Shown here: positions 1-9,144 of the stretch, in pieces
Layout: each line of letters opens with the position of its first letter
How positions within the stretch are numbered: position 1 is the stretch's first letter
From: SZUA-100 sp965248135
GTDB lineage: Bacteria > Pseudomonadota > Alphaproteobacteria > Rhizobiales > Rhizobiaceae
Length of the DNA stretch: 64,000 nt
NCBI GenBank assembly: GCA_965248135.1
Contig: CBDFIN010000007.1
Coordinates: 124,001 to 188,000 of the forward strand
Reading direction: 5' to 3'
Program-made: the position numbers and the translations under genes
Notes under the pieces: model-generated
Seen by the model: only the letters and a program-made list of their open reading frames with translations
What the model was told of the DNA's origin: nothing
Databases searched by the model: none

Positions 1-486
1 CCATGCGGCCATCAGCATAGGGAAGTTCCACGGGATGATCGCACCGGCAACGCCGACGGGTTCACGCACAACTTTGGACGTGAAACGCGGCTCGGGTAAT
101 GCAACAACGCTTGATCCGTCTTCTTCCAATTTCACGGCCAGATCCGCATAGAAATGGAAACATGCGGCGGTGTCTTCTATGTCCCAAATCGCCTCTGGCA
201 GAGGTTTACCGTTGTCTCGAACCTCAAGCCGCGCCAAAACATCAATGCGCGCGTCAATTTCGTCGCCCATTTTGTGCAATACGGCAGCGCGATCGGCCCC
301 GCTCATTTTTGGCCATGGCCCATCATCAAATGCGCGCCGTGCGGCCTGAACAGCAGCATCGATATCTTCCGCGCCACCCGCAGGAGCCTGATGAAATACT
401 TCATTATTTGACGGGTCAATAACATCAAATGTCCTGCCTGATTTTGGGGCAATCCATTGACCGTCAATAAACAGTTTTGTTCGCAT
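1..486 (-). CDS. aldehyde dehydrogenase, N-terminal part (cut by window edge)
   Basis: I translated the reverse strand from the ATG at 486 and it stays open to base 1 (162 codons). The protein begins MRTKLFIDGQW and reaches the family signature IIPWNFP, which forms part of the NAD(P)-binding region of aldehyde dehydrogenases. The catalytic Cys and Glu lie outside the window. The family oxidises aldehydes to acids with NAD(P)+. Betaine-aldehyde and 2-oxoglutarate-semialdehyde dehydrogenases share this N-terminal style and cannot be separated on this fragment. It follows the SDR gene by 8 bases and is the most distal visible gene of the operon. Given the DapA-like and DadA-like genes upstream, a 2-oxoglutarate semialdehyde step is a reasonable inference; the neighbouring BetC-like sulfatase keeps betaine aldehyde open. 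Confidence 0.9.
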   Translation of the reverse strand, partial: MRTKLFIDGQWIAPKSGRTFDVIDPSNNEVFHQAPAGGAEDIDAAVQAARRAFDDGPWPKMSGADRAAVLHKMGDEIDARIDVLARLEVRDNGKPLPEAIWDIEDTAACFHFYADLAVKLEEDGSSVVALPEPRFTSKVVREPVGVAGAIIPWNFPMLMAAW

Positions 487-494
487 GTTTTTCC

Positions 495-1196
495 TTACAT
501 ATGTCGGGTCAAGCCACCGTCAACACGCAGGCTTTGGCCGGTGATATAGCTAGAATCGTCTGTTAAGAGAAAAGCCACGGCTTTTGCTGCTTCTTCGGCC
601 TTACCGATGCGTTTCAACGGCACAGGTTCGGCAAGCGTTTCAGGATGATCGAGGCTATCGATAAACCCTGGCAACATGCAATTCATACGAATGTTGGCCG
701 GGCCATAACGATCAGAAAACAGTTTGGCAAAAGACGCCACCGCTGCACGGTAAGCGCATGAGACGGGGAACCATAGGCTGGGTTCAAACGTGGCATAGGT
801 TGTAATGTTTACAATTGCCCCGCCACCTTGTTTTTCCATCACGGGGGCCACAAGCCGTGCCATACGCACAACGCTAAGTAGCATCATGTCGTTGCCAAGC
901 GCCCACTTATCATCTTCGATTTCCAGTAGATCACCTTTGGGCGGGTGGCCTGTGTGATTGAGCACAGCATCAACCCGGCCGTAAGTGTTCATAGTCAAAT
1001 CAAATATCGCCTGGATATCTTCAGCGCTCTCGGCTCGTCCACGATAGGCTACGCCACCAAGTTCCGCAGCCAGTTTTTCGCAGCTTTCAGAAGGCGACAT
1101 CAGCGCCAGCTTATAGCCGCGTTTAGACATCTCACGGGCAACTGCGGCACCCATGCCTCGGCCGCCACCAGTTATCAAGGCAACTTTTTCGGTCAT
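495..1196 (-). CDS. atypical short-chain dehydrogenase/reductase (SDR)
   Basis: A 233-residue Rossmann-fold SDR. The cofactor loop TGGGRGMG lies at residues 9-16 and an NHTG segment replaces the usual NNAG. The C-terminal DGG motif is present. The catalytic YxxxK is missing: where classical SDRs read YSASKAAV, this protein reads SCAYRAAV, so aligned on KAAV/RAAV the Tyr becomes Ser and the Lys becomes Arg. The Ser of the catalytic triad is also replaced by a Thr pair (NITTYA). The fold and NAD(P) binding are therefore supported, but ordinary oxidoreductase chemistry is not. An AAAGGA ribosome-binding site precedes the ATG. It sits between the FAD dehydrogenase and the aldehyde dehydrogenase genes with gaps of 13 and 8 bases, so it is co-transcribed and probably acts in the same pathway. 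Confidence 0.88.
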   Translation of the reverse strand: MTEKVALITGGGRGMGAAVAREMSKRGYKLALMSPSESCEKLAAELGGVAYRGRAESAEDIQAIFDLTMNTYGRVDAVLNHTGHPPKGDLLEIEDDKWALGNDMMLLSVVRMARLVAPVMEKQGGGAIVNITTYATFEPSLWFPVSCAYRAAVASFAKLFSDRYGPANIRMNCMLPGFIDSLDHPETLAEPVPLKRIGKAEEAAKAVAFLLTDDSSYITGQSLRVDGGLTRHM

Positions 1197-1209
1197 GGAT
1201 TATCCTTTC

Positions 1210-2448
1210 TTAAAAACGATCTGGTCGGTACGCGGTCAAATCAACATCTGGTTCGCGGTTTACAGCTATATCGCTCACTATGCGTGCGGTCGTGGCGCCC
1301 AGCGTTAAACCCAATTGGCCGTGCCCGGTTGCTAAGATCACATTTTGTGCATTCGGCGCCCGCCCGATAATTGGTTTGGTATCTGGTGTCAGAGGTCTTC
1401 GACCCATGATCTTTCGGGCACTTGTAGTTTGCAAGCCCGGCAACACCCGTTTAGCTTTTTCCACCAGAATATCAGCGCGTTTCCAGTTTGGTTGTGCAGT
1501 TAGGCTGGCAAATTCAATGCTGCCTGCTATTGCCAGTCCGCTTTCATAAGGTGTAATTCCAAAACCACCCTTAGCGTATACCAACCCATGGGTCACATCG
1601 ACACCAGGTGTTTCGAGGCTGGTCTGGTACCCGATTACACCTTCCAACAAAATATTTAGACCAACAGCTTTGGCCAATTTTTTAGACCAGGCACCAGCTG
1701 CCACAACAATCTGATCTCCAGAGAATGTATCACCAGTTTTGGTTATTACGCCGGTTATTGTGTCGTCCTCGCGGCTAAAATCAACAACTTCGCCGCGCAG
1801 CACTTGCCCTCCGTTTTGGCGGAATGCCTTGTACAGTTCCAGGACATAGCGTTTGGTATCTACAACAGACCGCCAATCATGAAACACCGTTGCAGCGGCA
1901 AAATCTTTGGCGATTGACGGCTCCATCTCAGCAGCTTCATCACCTGAAATTTCTTCAATTTTAAATCCGTGTGCACGGCGCAGATTATGAAATTCGCGTT
2001 CATGCTCTAATTCTTTTTGGCTGTCATAAACCTCGATCACCGGCGTTTTACGTAGCAGGCTTTCCAACTTATACTTCGCTAAAAAATGCTCGGTGTCTGC
2101 AAGGGCGGTAAGCGTCAATGCGGAGATGTCAGCACTGATCGACTCAATCCGCAACATGCGCGAATTGGCGGCAAACCGCAGGAACCACGGCAGCACCGAC
2201 AGAATTGATCCGGCACGTAAAGTCAGTGGTCCGGTTGGGTCTATCAACCATTTTGGCGCACGCAACAAAGTACCAGGTTTTGACAGCGGAATGACTTCAC
2301 TCACTGCAATTGACCCACAACTCGCCCAGCAGGCATTTTCTCCTGCGGGGTCGCGGTCAATCACTGTCACATCATGCCCATCAGATTGAAGTTCCAACGC
2401 GCAACTTATGCCCACGACACCCGCACCGATGACAATTATGTTTGCCAT
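1210..2448 (-). CDS. FAD-dependent D-amino-acid dehydrogenase-like oxidoreductase (DadA type)
   Basis: Begins MANIIVIGAGVVGISCALEL, the GxGxxG dinucleotide-binding motif of the DAO/DadA flavoprotein fold, followed by the acidic end of beta-2 (VIDRD). Near the C-terminus, ATGHGQLGLTLG is the typical FAD-contact stretch of DadA-like enzymes. The family oxidises D-amino acids or cyclic imino acids at the membrane and passes electrons to the respiratory chain. I chose the ATG at 2448, giving 412 residues, because the fold begins there; an in-frame start ten codons upstream is possible. It lies 60 bases downstream of the DapA-like gene. Together with that gene and the aldehyde dehydrogenase it resembles the D-hydroxyproline dehydrogenase step of hydroxyproline catabolism. 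The substrate is an inference. Confidence 0.9.
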   Translation of the reverse strand: MANIIVIGAGVVGISCALELQSDGHDVTVIDRDPAGENACWASCGSIAVSEVIPLSKPGTLLRAPKWLIDPTGPLTLRAGSILSVLPWFLRFAANSRMLRIESISADISALTLTALADTEHFLAKYKLESLLRKTPVIEVYDSQKELEHEREFHNLRRAHGFKIEEISGDEAAEMEPSIAKDFAAATVFHDWRSVVDTKRYVLELYKAFRQNGGQVLRGEVVDFSREDDTITGVITKTGDTFSGDQIVVAAGAWSKKLAKAVGLNILLEGVIGYQTSLETPGVDVTHGLVYAKGGFGITPYESGLAIAGSIEFASLTAQPNWKRADILVEKAKRVLPGLQTTSARKIMGRRPLTPDTKPIIGRAPNAQNVILATGHGQLGLTLGATTARIVSDIAVNREPDVDLTAYRPDRF

Positions 2449-2508
2449 ATTTATTTTCAATTCATAAAAAGCTGACAATAAGTGTTGAAACTACCGCCCT
2501 GTTGGTAG

Positions 2509-3387
2509 TTACCAATTCAGGATTGGTTCCATTGCGGCTCGAAAATCGGCTTTTTCCGTATCCGAAAGTGGGCCAAGTGGCGCACGACCTTCACCGACAG
2601 GTACGCCTTGCAATTCGCAGCCATATTTGACTTTTTGAACAAACTTGCCACTTTCCAGCATGCTCATTGCTTGATAAAGCGTTGCCATCTGATCGCGGGC
2701 TTTGTCCAAATCACCAGAGCGGAATGTCCGGTCTAAGTCACAACAGGCTTTTGCCATGCAGTTCGCCGGGCCACAGATCCAGCTATCCGCACCCCAGACC
2801 ATGAAATCAAGTGCGATGTCATCCGACCCGCTAACCAGTGCAATGCGGTCTTTATAACGGATATGAATATCCATGGCACGCTGCAGTTCACCACTGGAAT
2901 CCTTGATACCTATGATCCGCGGATGATCAGCCAACCCATCCAAAACATCAAAAGAAATATCAAAACCATCTTTGGCCGGATAACTGTAAAGTACAACATT
3001 GATGTCGACAGCGTCCAAAACAGTGTTGAAATGGTTCACCAGTTCTTCATCTGATGGGCGTGTATAAAAAGGAGCGGCCAGCAATACGCAATCATAGCCG
3101 ATTTCTTTGGCAGCAACGGTATTTTCGATAACTTCTCGAGTAGCAGGCGCGTTGGTGCCAGCAATCAAGATTTCGCCGTCAGTTGCAAAATCTTTAACGA
3201 ATTTCAGAACCTCCAGTCGCTCTTCAAAGCTTTGCGAATAGTATTCGCCTGTTGAACCGTTGGGTACCCAGCCAGACACACCTGCTTCGCGCAGGCTCGT
3301 CAGAAGTTTCTCGAAAGCGTTAAAATTCACTTTGTTGTTCTCGTCAAAAGGCGTGACGAGTGCGGGCATTACACCTGTAAGTTTCAT
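2509..3387 (-). CDS. DapA/DHDPS-family Schiff-base lyase or deaminase
   Basis: A 292-residue TIM-barrel protein starting MKLTGVMPALVTPF. Family hallmarks are visible: the GSTGEYYS loop, the tyrosine of VLYSYP and the Schiff-base lysine of IGIKDSSG. The family covers dihydrodipicolinate synthase, N-acetylneuraminate lyase, sugar-acid dehydratases and the pyrroline-hydroxy-carboxylate deaminase of hydroxyproline degradation. I chose the ATG at 3387 (AAAGAGAATATT upstream) because it starts exactly at the family N-terminus; the reading frame runs further upstream only through the sulfatase gene. The start lies inside the last 44 bases of the sulfatase gene, suggesting coupled translation. Beside a DadA-like gene and an aldehyde dehydrogenase, a deaminase role is more likely than lysine synthesis. 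Confidence 0.92.
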   Translation of the reverse strand: MKLTGVMPALVTPFDENNKVNFNAFEKLLTSLREAGVSGWVPNGSTGEYYSQSFEERLEVLKFVKDFATDGEILIAGTNAPATREVIENTVAAKEIGYDCVLLAAPFYTRPSDEELVNHFNTVLDAVDINVVLYSYPAKDGFDISFDVLDGLADHPRIIGIKDSSGELQRAMDIHIRYKDRIALVSGSDDIALDFMVWGADSWICGPANCMAKACCDLDRTFRSGDLDKARDQMATLYQAMSMLESGKFVQKVKYGCELQGVPVGEGRAPLGPLSDTEKADFRAAMEPILNW

Positions 3388-4939
3388 AATATTCTCTTTC
3401 GTATAGTTTAGTTTTGTATGCAAGATAGCCGCGACGCTCAACCGCCGGAAAAGCATCCCCACGACGGACATAGTTTGTATTTTGAGTTAAAGGGCGGGGT
3501 GTGAAATCCCAGATTTCCTGCCGCCCGATCGAAAGAGCGCTGTCGATCAATTTACGAGCGGTTTGATTGGCCAGGACTTTGTCAGCAAGCGTATCCAGTT
3601 GCCAATTTGCTTCTGCCATTTCAGTCAGTCGCGCTTCGTCACTGTCATCTCCACCTGCCAGATTGTGCAACTCTCGGGGGTCAGATTTGAGATCAAACAA
3701 CTGCGGTGGGTATCCGCGCGAGAGTGTCAGTTTTTTATCACCGTCACGCACCATTACACGTGGGGCCGCAGTTCCACCATCAATGTGTTCAACAAACACC
3801 GGCCCGTCGATCTTTTCTCCTTTCAATGCAGGAAAAAGGTTCTTGCCTTCAATAGGTGTTTGTATGTCATCTGCGTCAATGCCTGCAATATCGAGAATGG
3901 TTGGAAACAGATCTAACAGCGACACTGGTGTTGCTACTCTGTTTTGCTCGAGATCAGGATGCGCAATGATGAGAGGAACTTGAATGGCCGGATCAAATAA
4001 GGTTTTTTTGAACCACATACCCCGTTCCCCCATCATGTCACCATGATCAGACGCAAAGATGATCGTGGTGTTGTTGCTGTATCCGCTATCTTTCAACGCA
4101 TCCAACAAGCGGCCAAACAGATCATCGACATAGGATATCATCCCGTAATACCCACGACGCGCATTGCGGTAATCCCCGTCAGTAATATCAATTTTATCTT
4201 GCCCATAGTGATAGAAAAGTGATTGCGAGTGCTCGTCGCGTTCTTCAACCGGAATGTACGGCGTCCCGGGTTCATCAATGGAAGCGTCGGGGTACATATC
4301 CCAGTATTTTTGAAGCGTAACATACGGGTCGTGGGGGTGCGTAAGGGATACCGTCATCATAAACGGTCGATCATCGTCTGATCGAGCTCGCGTATATAGC
4401 TCGCGTACAGCGTGGTGTAGCACATCTTCATCGTAATCAATCTGCATCGACCTTGCGACTGGTGCAGCATCGCGTACCGTATCAATAGTCGATACGCCAA
4501 AGGTGTACGCCCGTTCCTGATCCTTGTTAATGTCATTGAATTGCGCAACAGGTGTCCACGACATATCAGCCGGGTATATTTCCGTGGTCAGGCGTTCTTC
4601 GAAGCCGTGATATTGATCCGGTCCGACAAAATGCATTTTACCGGATATGCATGTGTAATATCCGCCAAGACGTAGATAATGCGCAAAAGTCGGGATGGAT
4701 GCAGCAAACTCCGCACCATTGTCATAAGCACCAATTCGTGATGGCAAACGCCCGGACATCATGGAAAATCTTGATGGTGCGCACAGTGGATAGTTGCAAT
4801 AGGCGTTTTCGAACACGGTGCCACGTGCTGCCAATCCATCAATGTTAGGTGTGTTACAGACTGTTCCACCATAGGTATTCAGCACGAAAGAGGTCAATTG
4901 ATCGACCATAAATAGGATGATGTTTGGTTTGGTCGTCAC
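3344..4939 (-). CDS. choline-sulfatase-like type I sulfatase (BetC family)
   Basis: 531 residues from a GTG start. The N-terminal metal-binding motif reads NIILFMVDQL. The formylglycine site CAPSR, in the context LCAPSRFSMMSGRLPSR, matches type I sulfatases that need an anaerobic or aerobic maturase. The stretches SGKMHFVGPDQYHGFEERLTT and NGAEFAASI closely resemble choline-sulfatase BetC as I remember it. The ASDHGDMMGERGMW motif is the second metal-ligand region. No signal peptide is visible, so it should be cytoplasmic. It lies between the transporter genes (3-base gap to aapP) and the DapA-like gene, which it overlaps. That context implies import of a sulfate ester, intracellular desulfation and onward catabolism. 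The uptake genes are amino-acid type, not the choline type, so the substrate may not be choline sulfate. Confidence 0.9.
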   Translation of the reverse strand: MTTKPNIILFMVDQLTSFVLNTYGGTVCNTPNIDGLAARGTVFENAYCNYPLCAPSRFSMMSGRLPSRIGAYDNGAEFAASIPTFAHYLRLGGYYTCISGKMHFVGPDQYHGFEERLTTEIYPADMSWTPVAQFNDINKDQERAYTFGVSTIDTVRDAAPVARSMQIDYDEDVLHHAVRELYTRARSDDDRPFMMTVSLTHPHDPYVTLQKYWDMYPDASIDEPGTPYIPVEERDEHSQSLFYHYGQDKIDITDGDYRNARRGYYGMISYVDDLFGRLLDALKDSGYSNNTTIIFASDHGDMMGERGMWFKKTLFDPAIQVPLIIAHPDLEQNRVATPVSLLDLFPTILDIAGIDADDIQTPIEGKNLFPALKGEKIDGPVFVEHIDGGTAAPRVMVRDGDKKLTLSRGYPPQLFDLKSDPRELHNLAGGDDSDEARLTEMAEANWQLDTLADKVLANQTARKLIDSALSIGRQEIWDFTPRPLTQNTNYVRRGDAFPAVERRGYLAYKTKLYEREYYETYRCNARTRHAF

Positions 4940-4942
4940 AAT

Positions 4943-5689
4943 TCAATGGCCTATGATTTGGGAAAGAAAGTCTTGGGTACGTTCGTTTTGTGGATTGGTG
5001 AAGAATTGTTCCGGCTCGTTTTCCTCAACAATTTCACCATCAGCCATAAATATAACACGGTCCGCAACTTGCCGCGCAAATCCCATTTCGTGAGTGACGC
5101 AAATCATGGTCATCCCCTCATTTGCCAGGCTGATCATCACGTCTAACACTTCAGAAATCATCTCCGGGTCGAGCGCTGAAGTTGGCTCGTCAAACAGCAT
5201 GATCTCAGGCTCCATACACAATGCGCGTGCAATTGCCACCCGTTGCTGCTGTCCGCCAGAAAGTTGGCCGGGAAATTTGTCGGCTTGCTCGGGAATTTTC
5301 ACCTTTTCCAGAAATTTCATTGCAATATTGTCGGCTTCAGATTGTGGCTTTTTGCGCACTAGCAAAGGCGCAAGGGTGCAGTTTTCCAAAATAGTCAGAT
5401 GTGGAAACAGGTTAAAGTGTTGAAACACCATGCCGGTTTCGCGCCGGATTGCATCAATATTATCCACGTTATCGTTCAGATCAGTATCCAGTACCGTTAT
5501 CATTCCAGTCTGGAAATCTTCCAGCTTGTTAACGCACCGGATTAATGTGGATTTTCCCGACCCAGACGGGCCGCAGATTACAATTCGTTCACCTTTTTTT
5601 ATTTTTAGATTGATATTCTTAAGCGCATGAAAGTTGCCATAATACTTATCTACATTGGCTATATCTATAGCTAGATCTTGGTTGCTCAT
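4943..5689 (-). CDS. aapP: amino-acid ABC transporter ATP-binding protein (AapP/GlnQ type)
   Basis: 248 residues with all ABC ATPase motifs in order: Walker A GPSGSGKST (about residues 39-47), Q-loop MVFQHFNLFPH, signature LSGGQQQR, Walker B IMLFDEPTSALDPE and the switch His in CVTHEMGFA. The length and the FNLFPH/ALDPE wording are typical of polar amino-acid transporters. It powers import through the two permeases encoded just upstream. An AGGGGAAA ribosome-binding site precedes the ATG, and the gene starts 9 bases after aapM ends. Confidence 0.95.
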   Translation of the reverse strand: MSNQDLAIDIANVDKYYGNFHALKNINLKIKKGERIVICGPSGSGKSTLIRCVNKLEDFQTGMITVLDTDLNDNVDNIDAIRRETGMVFQHFNLFPHLTILENCTLAPLLVRKKPQSEADNIAMKFLEKVKIPEQADKFPGQLSGGQQQRVAIARALCMEPEIMLFDEPTSALDPEMISEVLDVMISLANEGMTMICVTHEMGFARQVADRVIFMADGEIVEENEPEQFFTNPQNERTQDFLSQIIGH

Positions 5690-5698
5690 GTGTTTCCC

Positions 5699-6781
5699 CT
5701 AGCGCTCGGCCATACTCAAACGGCGCTCCAGATAGGCGCCATAACGCGATAACGCAAATACAAATACAAAGAATACTGCGGCGACAAAGGCATAAACTTC
5801 GTTGTGAGCAAAGCTCCATTCAGCGGTACCAAACGCGGCATTGCCCGAGGCCATCACATCAAAAAACCCTATGATCACCACAAGTGTGGTTTCTTTGAAT
5901 GTGATCACGAACTGGTTGATAGTGGGAGGTAATGCGCGGTGGAAGGCTTGCGGCAGAATGATTCTGCTTATGCGATGCCAGTAGCCAAGGCCCAGCGCTT
6001 TTGCCGCCTCTTCCTGCCCGGAAGGCAATGACTGCATACCACCACGAATGATCTCAGCCTGATAACAGGCAAAGAACAGCGAATATCCGAAAATGACTCG
6101 GTACAGTTTATCTCCAATCAACCAGCCTGGCAAAACAAATGGCAACACAATCGCAAAAGTGAACATGATAGAAAGCAAGGGAAGGGAACGGATTGTATCT
6201 ATGACCAGTCCCATGGCGTACGAAATCCACGGCAATTCCGACCGGCGTAATAGCGCAAATATTACGGCCATCGGCATCCCCATGATTGCTACCATTGAAA
6301 AGATAAATATGGTCAGCGACAAACCACCCCAGTTTCGCTCCGATACCAGTGTCATGCCGAATATACCGCCGTGCATCAGCACATAAAATATTGTAAATCC
6401 GCCAAGCCACAGGATCGACAACCGTTTGGCCGACCAAAAATACGGCACACAAGACAGGATAGCGACGACGATTATCGCACCACAGGCAATCGCTGATCTC
6501 CACTGCTCGTCAAACGGGAACAGTCCGAACAATATCAAACGCCAGCGCGCCGCCACTACAGACCAACATGCACCAGTATGTTTGGCGTGGTCCAGGCACA
6601 TATCCCGGTTATCCGCACCGAATACAGCGTCCAGTAGTGCCCAGTTTAGTACCCCCCACATTACCCAGGCACTAAAGATCGCGAATATCAATGTCACGGC
6701 AGTGTTGAATTTGGTCGAAAAATAACGCTTTCGAACTGTCACAAAAAGACCCGGTGTTTGATTGGCATTTGTTATATTCAT
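5699..6781 (-). CDS. aapM: amino-acid ABC transporter permease (AapM type)
   Basis: About 360 residues with a long N-terminal membrane region and a C-terminal BPD_transp_1 domain. The EAA loop reads EEAAKALGLGYWHRISRIILPQA. The long N-terminal extension before the permease core distinguishes AapM-type proteins from short GlnP permeases. The ATG at 6781 overlaps the stop codon of the upstream permease (TGATG), indicating translational coupling; a GTG one codon upstream is also possible. It forms the inner-membrane channel with the AapQ-type protein. Confidence 0.93.
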   Translation of the reverse strand: MNITNANQTPGLFVTVRKRYFSTKFNTAVTLIFAIFSAWVMWGVLNWALLDAVFGADNRDMCLDHAKHTGACWSVVAARWRLILFGLFPFDEQWRSAIACGAIIVVAILSCVPYFWSAKRLSILWLGGFTIFYVLMHGGIFGMTLVSERNWGGLSLTIFIFSMVAIMGMPMAVIFALLRRSELPWISYAMGLVIDTIRSLPLLSIMFTFAIVLPFVLPGWLIGDKLYRVIFGYSLFFACYQAEIIRGGMQSLPSGQEEAAKALGLGYWHRISRIILPQAFHRALPPTINQFVITFKETTLVVIIGFFDVMASGNAAFGTAEWSFAHNEVYAFVAAVFFVFVFALSRYGAYLERRLSMAER

Positions 6782-7947
6782 CACCTCGCCTGCGAACCTT
6801 TCAGCTTGATCGCGTCATTTACACGATTAAGCAGCCAGGCCATTGCATAGTTTACTGCCAGAAATCCGCCCATCAAAATGCCGATCAATTCCAGTGTTTG
6901 ACCCGATTGATTGATCGACGTTGAAATGACCATGAAGAAATCGACGAAACCGATCGCAATGCCTATGGTTGTAGCTTTTAACAACCAGACATATTGGTTG
7001 ATCATCGTAGGCATAACAGCGCGGATCGCCAGCGGCAGCATGATCCGGCTAAAGGTGTGCCAGCGACTTAGCCCCAGTGCATGGGCAGCCTCTCCCTGCC
7101 CTTTGGCAACCGAATTGAATCCGGCACGTACAATCTCGGCGATATACGCTCCGCCGTAGATTGAAATAGCGATAATACACGCCAGCAGTTCAGGGGAAAC
7201 ACGAATCCCACCGCGAATACTCAACCCCTTTGGATAAGGCATATTCGTCAGTTCGGTATTGGGAATGCGGCCCACAACCATCAAAATTACAATGGCAACC
7301 AGACCGGTGCTCCAGATCAAGCGTTTGTATTTGGTTTTTTGGACTGCTGGCATACCCGCAACATATCGCGCGGAGTTTAGCCACAAAACAATAGTAGCGG
7401 CGACTATCAGAGCGACAATCGCCAAAAAAACCATCGCAGAACTAATATTTAGCCCAGGGAAATAGGTCCCACGCCCGGTCAGATAAATAGAATTAAAAAT
7501 CACTGTCGCTTGTTTGGGATTGGGCAAAGCAGTCAAGATTGCATACCAAGCAAACAATTGCAGCAAGAGCGGTACATTACGGAACAGCTCAACATACATT
7601 GTGCCAACCATCTCTGCCATCGCATTGCCGGATGTACGCATCACTCCAACGGTAACTCCGATCACCGTAGCCAGCGTCAGCGATATTGCGCCAACAAACA
7701 TCGAGTTTAAAAAACCGACCAGAATTGCGCGTGAATAGGTCGAACCAGTGCTGTATTCCACCAGTGAGAAATTGATGCTCCAGCCTGTGGCCCGATTCAG
7801 AAAATCAAACCCGGATGTGAGGCCTTGTGCTTCCAAATTGTTGCGTGCGGTAAGAATAAACGTAACGACAATCAACGCCAGAAAGCCAACGAAGGCAAAT
7901 TGAAGGCCAGTGTTCCGGAATTTCCTGTTTTTTAACAGAGATAACAT
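6781..7947 (-). CDS. aapQ: amino-acid ABC transporter permease (AapQ type)
   Basis: 388 residues with multiple membrane segments. Two halves of the permease core are separated by an insertion (about residues 150-240) containing extra helices, as in AapQ. The EAA loop reads GEAAHALGLSRWHTFSRIMLPLA. It is the partner of the AapM-type permease and lies 99 bases after the binding-protein gene. A TTGTTAAA-like or strong terminator is not evident in that gap, so the operon probably continues through it. Confidence 0.93.
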   Translation of the reverse strand: MLSLLKNRKFRNTGLQFAFVGFLALIVVTFILTARNNLEAQGLTSGFDFLNRATGWSINFSLVEYSTGSTYSRAILVGFLNSMFVGAISLTLATVIGVTVGVMRTSGNAMAEMVGTMYVELFRNVPLLLQLFAWYAILTALPNPKQATVIFNSIYLTGRGTYFPGLNISSAMVFLAIVALIVAATIVLWLNSARYVAGMPAVQKTKYKRLIWSTGLVAIVILMVVGRIPNTELTNMPYPKGLSIRGGIRVSPELLACIIAISIYGGAYIAEIVRAGFNSVAKGQGEAAHALGLSRWHTFSRIMLPLAIRAVMPTMINQYVWLLKATTIGIAIGFVDFFMVISTSINQSGQTLELIGILMGGFLAVNYAMAWLLNRVNDAIKLKGSQAR

Positions 7948-8046
7948 GCAATCTCCCTGGGAAATTTGCGGGCTGATTGATCCGGTGAGGTAGAGAGATG
8001 AGGCCGCTGTTTGAAATCGGCCTCATCTGGTTATCTAAAAATAATA

Positions 8047-9078
8047 TTAGTCGATGATCATCGGGTAGAAAACGCCACCGGCATTGTAGAGTGCGTTAAT
8101 GCCGCGCGGCAATTTGTAAGCAGACCCAGAGCCAATGTTGCGCTCATAAATCTCGCCAAAATTACCAACTGCTTTGATCATATTGAAAGCCCAATCGTCC
8201 TTCAGGCCGAGCCGGGTACCGTAACCGGGTGTCACGCCCAGGAATTTACCGATAGTGGTAGAGGGAGGATTGGCGCGGATTTTCTCGACATTTTCCTGGG
8301 TGATGCCATGCAGTTCTGCAAACCAAAGTGATGACAGCATCCAGTTTTGCACGTCCAGCCAGTCAGGGTCGCCCTCGCGCACAATGATACCTTCTGCTTC
8401 AAGGTCCAAAACGTCAGGCAAAATTATGTGCTCAGCCGGACTGTCAACAGTTACCCGCATTGCGGCAAGTGATGGCGCCCATTCAATTATTCCATCACAA
8501 CGACCGCTCAGATAAGATGAACGTACCTCATCGCCTTTTTCAAACACCACGGTTTCAGCATTGATCTTGTTGGTTTCAAGAAATGCAGCTAAAACCCTTT
8601 GGGTCGACGTGCCAGCACTCACACAAATGGCACCACCGTCCAGATCTGCCACAGATTTCGCTTCGGTCTTGGCGTGCGCCATTATCTGAAATGCACCAAT
8701 AAAATAGGGTCGTGAGTACGCCAGATTCAACTCCGTATCACGGCTTTGGGTCCAGCCTGAAACTTTGATTACCACATCAATATCGCCTGATTGCAGCGCC
8801 GGCCAGCGTTGCGCCCAGCTGATTGGAACGATTTCAAGTTTGTCTTTGTAGGTGCCGAAAAGACCTGCGGTCAATGCACGACATATATCTATGTCGATGC
8901 CTTTCCATCCACCTTTGTCATCTACTTCGGCAAAGCCAAGAAAGCTGCCGTTGTGACCGCTACACAATAGTGAGCCGCGGTCCAGAACGGTCTTTAGGCG
9001 GCTGTCCTGCGCCTGTGCAGCGCTGGCAGCGACAACTAAGCCAACTGCTGCGGTCAAATTAAGAATTGATTTTATCAT
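8047..9078 (-). CDS. aapJ: periplasmic amino-acid-binding protein (AapJ type)
   Basis: 343 residues beginning MIKSILNLTAAVGLVVAASA with a clear signal peptide ending near AQAQ. The mature protein has the SBP_bac_3 fold: an N-terminal segment LKTVLDRGSLLCSGHNG, then GFAEVDDKGGWKGIDIDICRA and the EWAPSLAA and GVTPGYGTRLGL regions seen in AapJ-like proteins. I chose the ATG at 9078 because it has a GGGAGGAATCT ribosome-binding site and starts at the signal peptide; the frame continues upstream without a good start. It captures the substrate in the periplasm and delivers it to the AapQM channel. As first gene of the operon it sits directly behind the palindromic promoter region. Confidence 0.95.
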   Translation of the reverse strand: MIKSILNLTAAVGLVVAASAAQAQDSRLKTVLDRGSLLCSGHNGSFLGFAEVDDKGGWKGIDIDICRALTAGLFGTYKDKLEIVPISWAQRWPALQSGDIDVVIKVSGWTQSRDTELNLAYSRPYFIGAFQIMAHAKTEAKSVADLDGGAICVSAGTSTQRVLAAFLETNKINAETVVFEKGDEVRSSYLSGRCDGIIEWAPSLAAMRVTVDSPAEHIILPDVLDLEAEGIIVREGDPDWLDVQNWMLSSLWFAELHGITQENVEKIRANPPSTTIGKFLGVTPGYGTRLGLKDDWAFNMIKAVGNFGEIYERNIGSGSAYKLPRGINALYNAGGVFYPMIID

Positions 9079-9097
9079 AGATTCCTCCCAGAAATGG

Positions 9098-9144
9098 TGT
9101 CGACAATGTGTATCCAAAATATTTATGTCGACATAATGCCGACA
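9098..9144. promoter_or_regulatory. candidate GntR operator: repeated TGTCGACA palindromes
   Basis: The divergent region between aapJ and the GntR gene contains a perfect 14-base palindrome TTATGTCGACATAA at 9123-9136, a second palindromic core TGTCGACA at 9098-9105, and a near-copy TGCCGACA at 9137-9144. GntR regulators of the FCD class bind short palindromes of this size. The position 20 to 66 bases upstream of aapJ fits repression or control of the catabolic operon by the divergent regulator. Binding is inferred. Confidence 0.65.
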
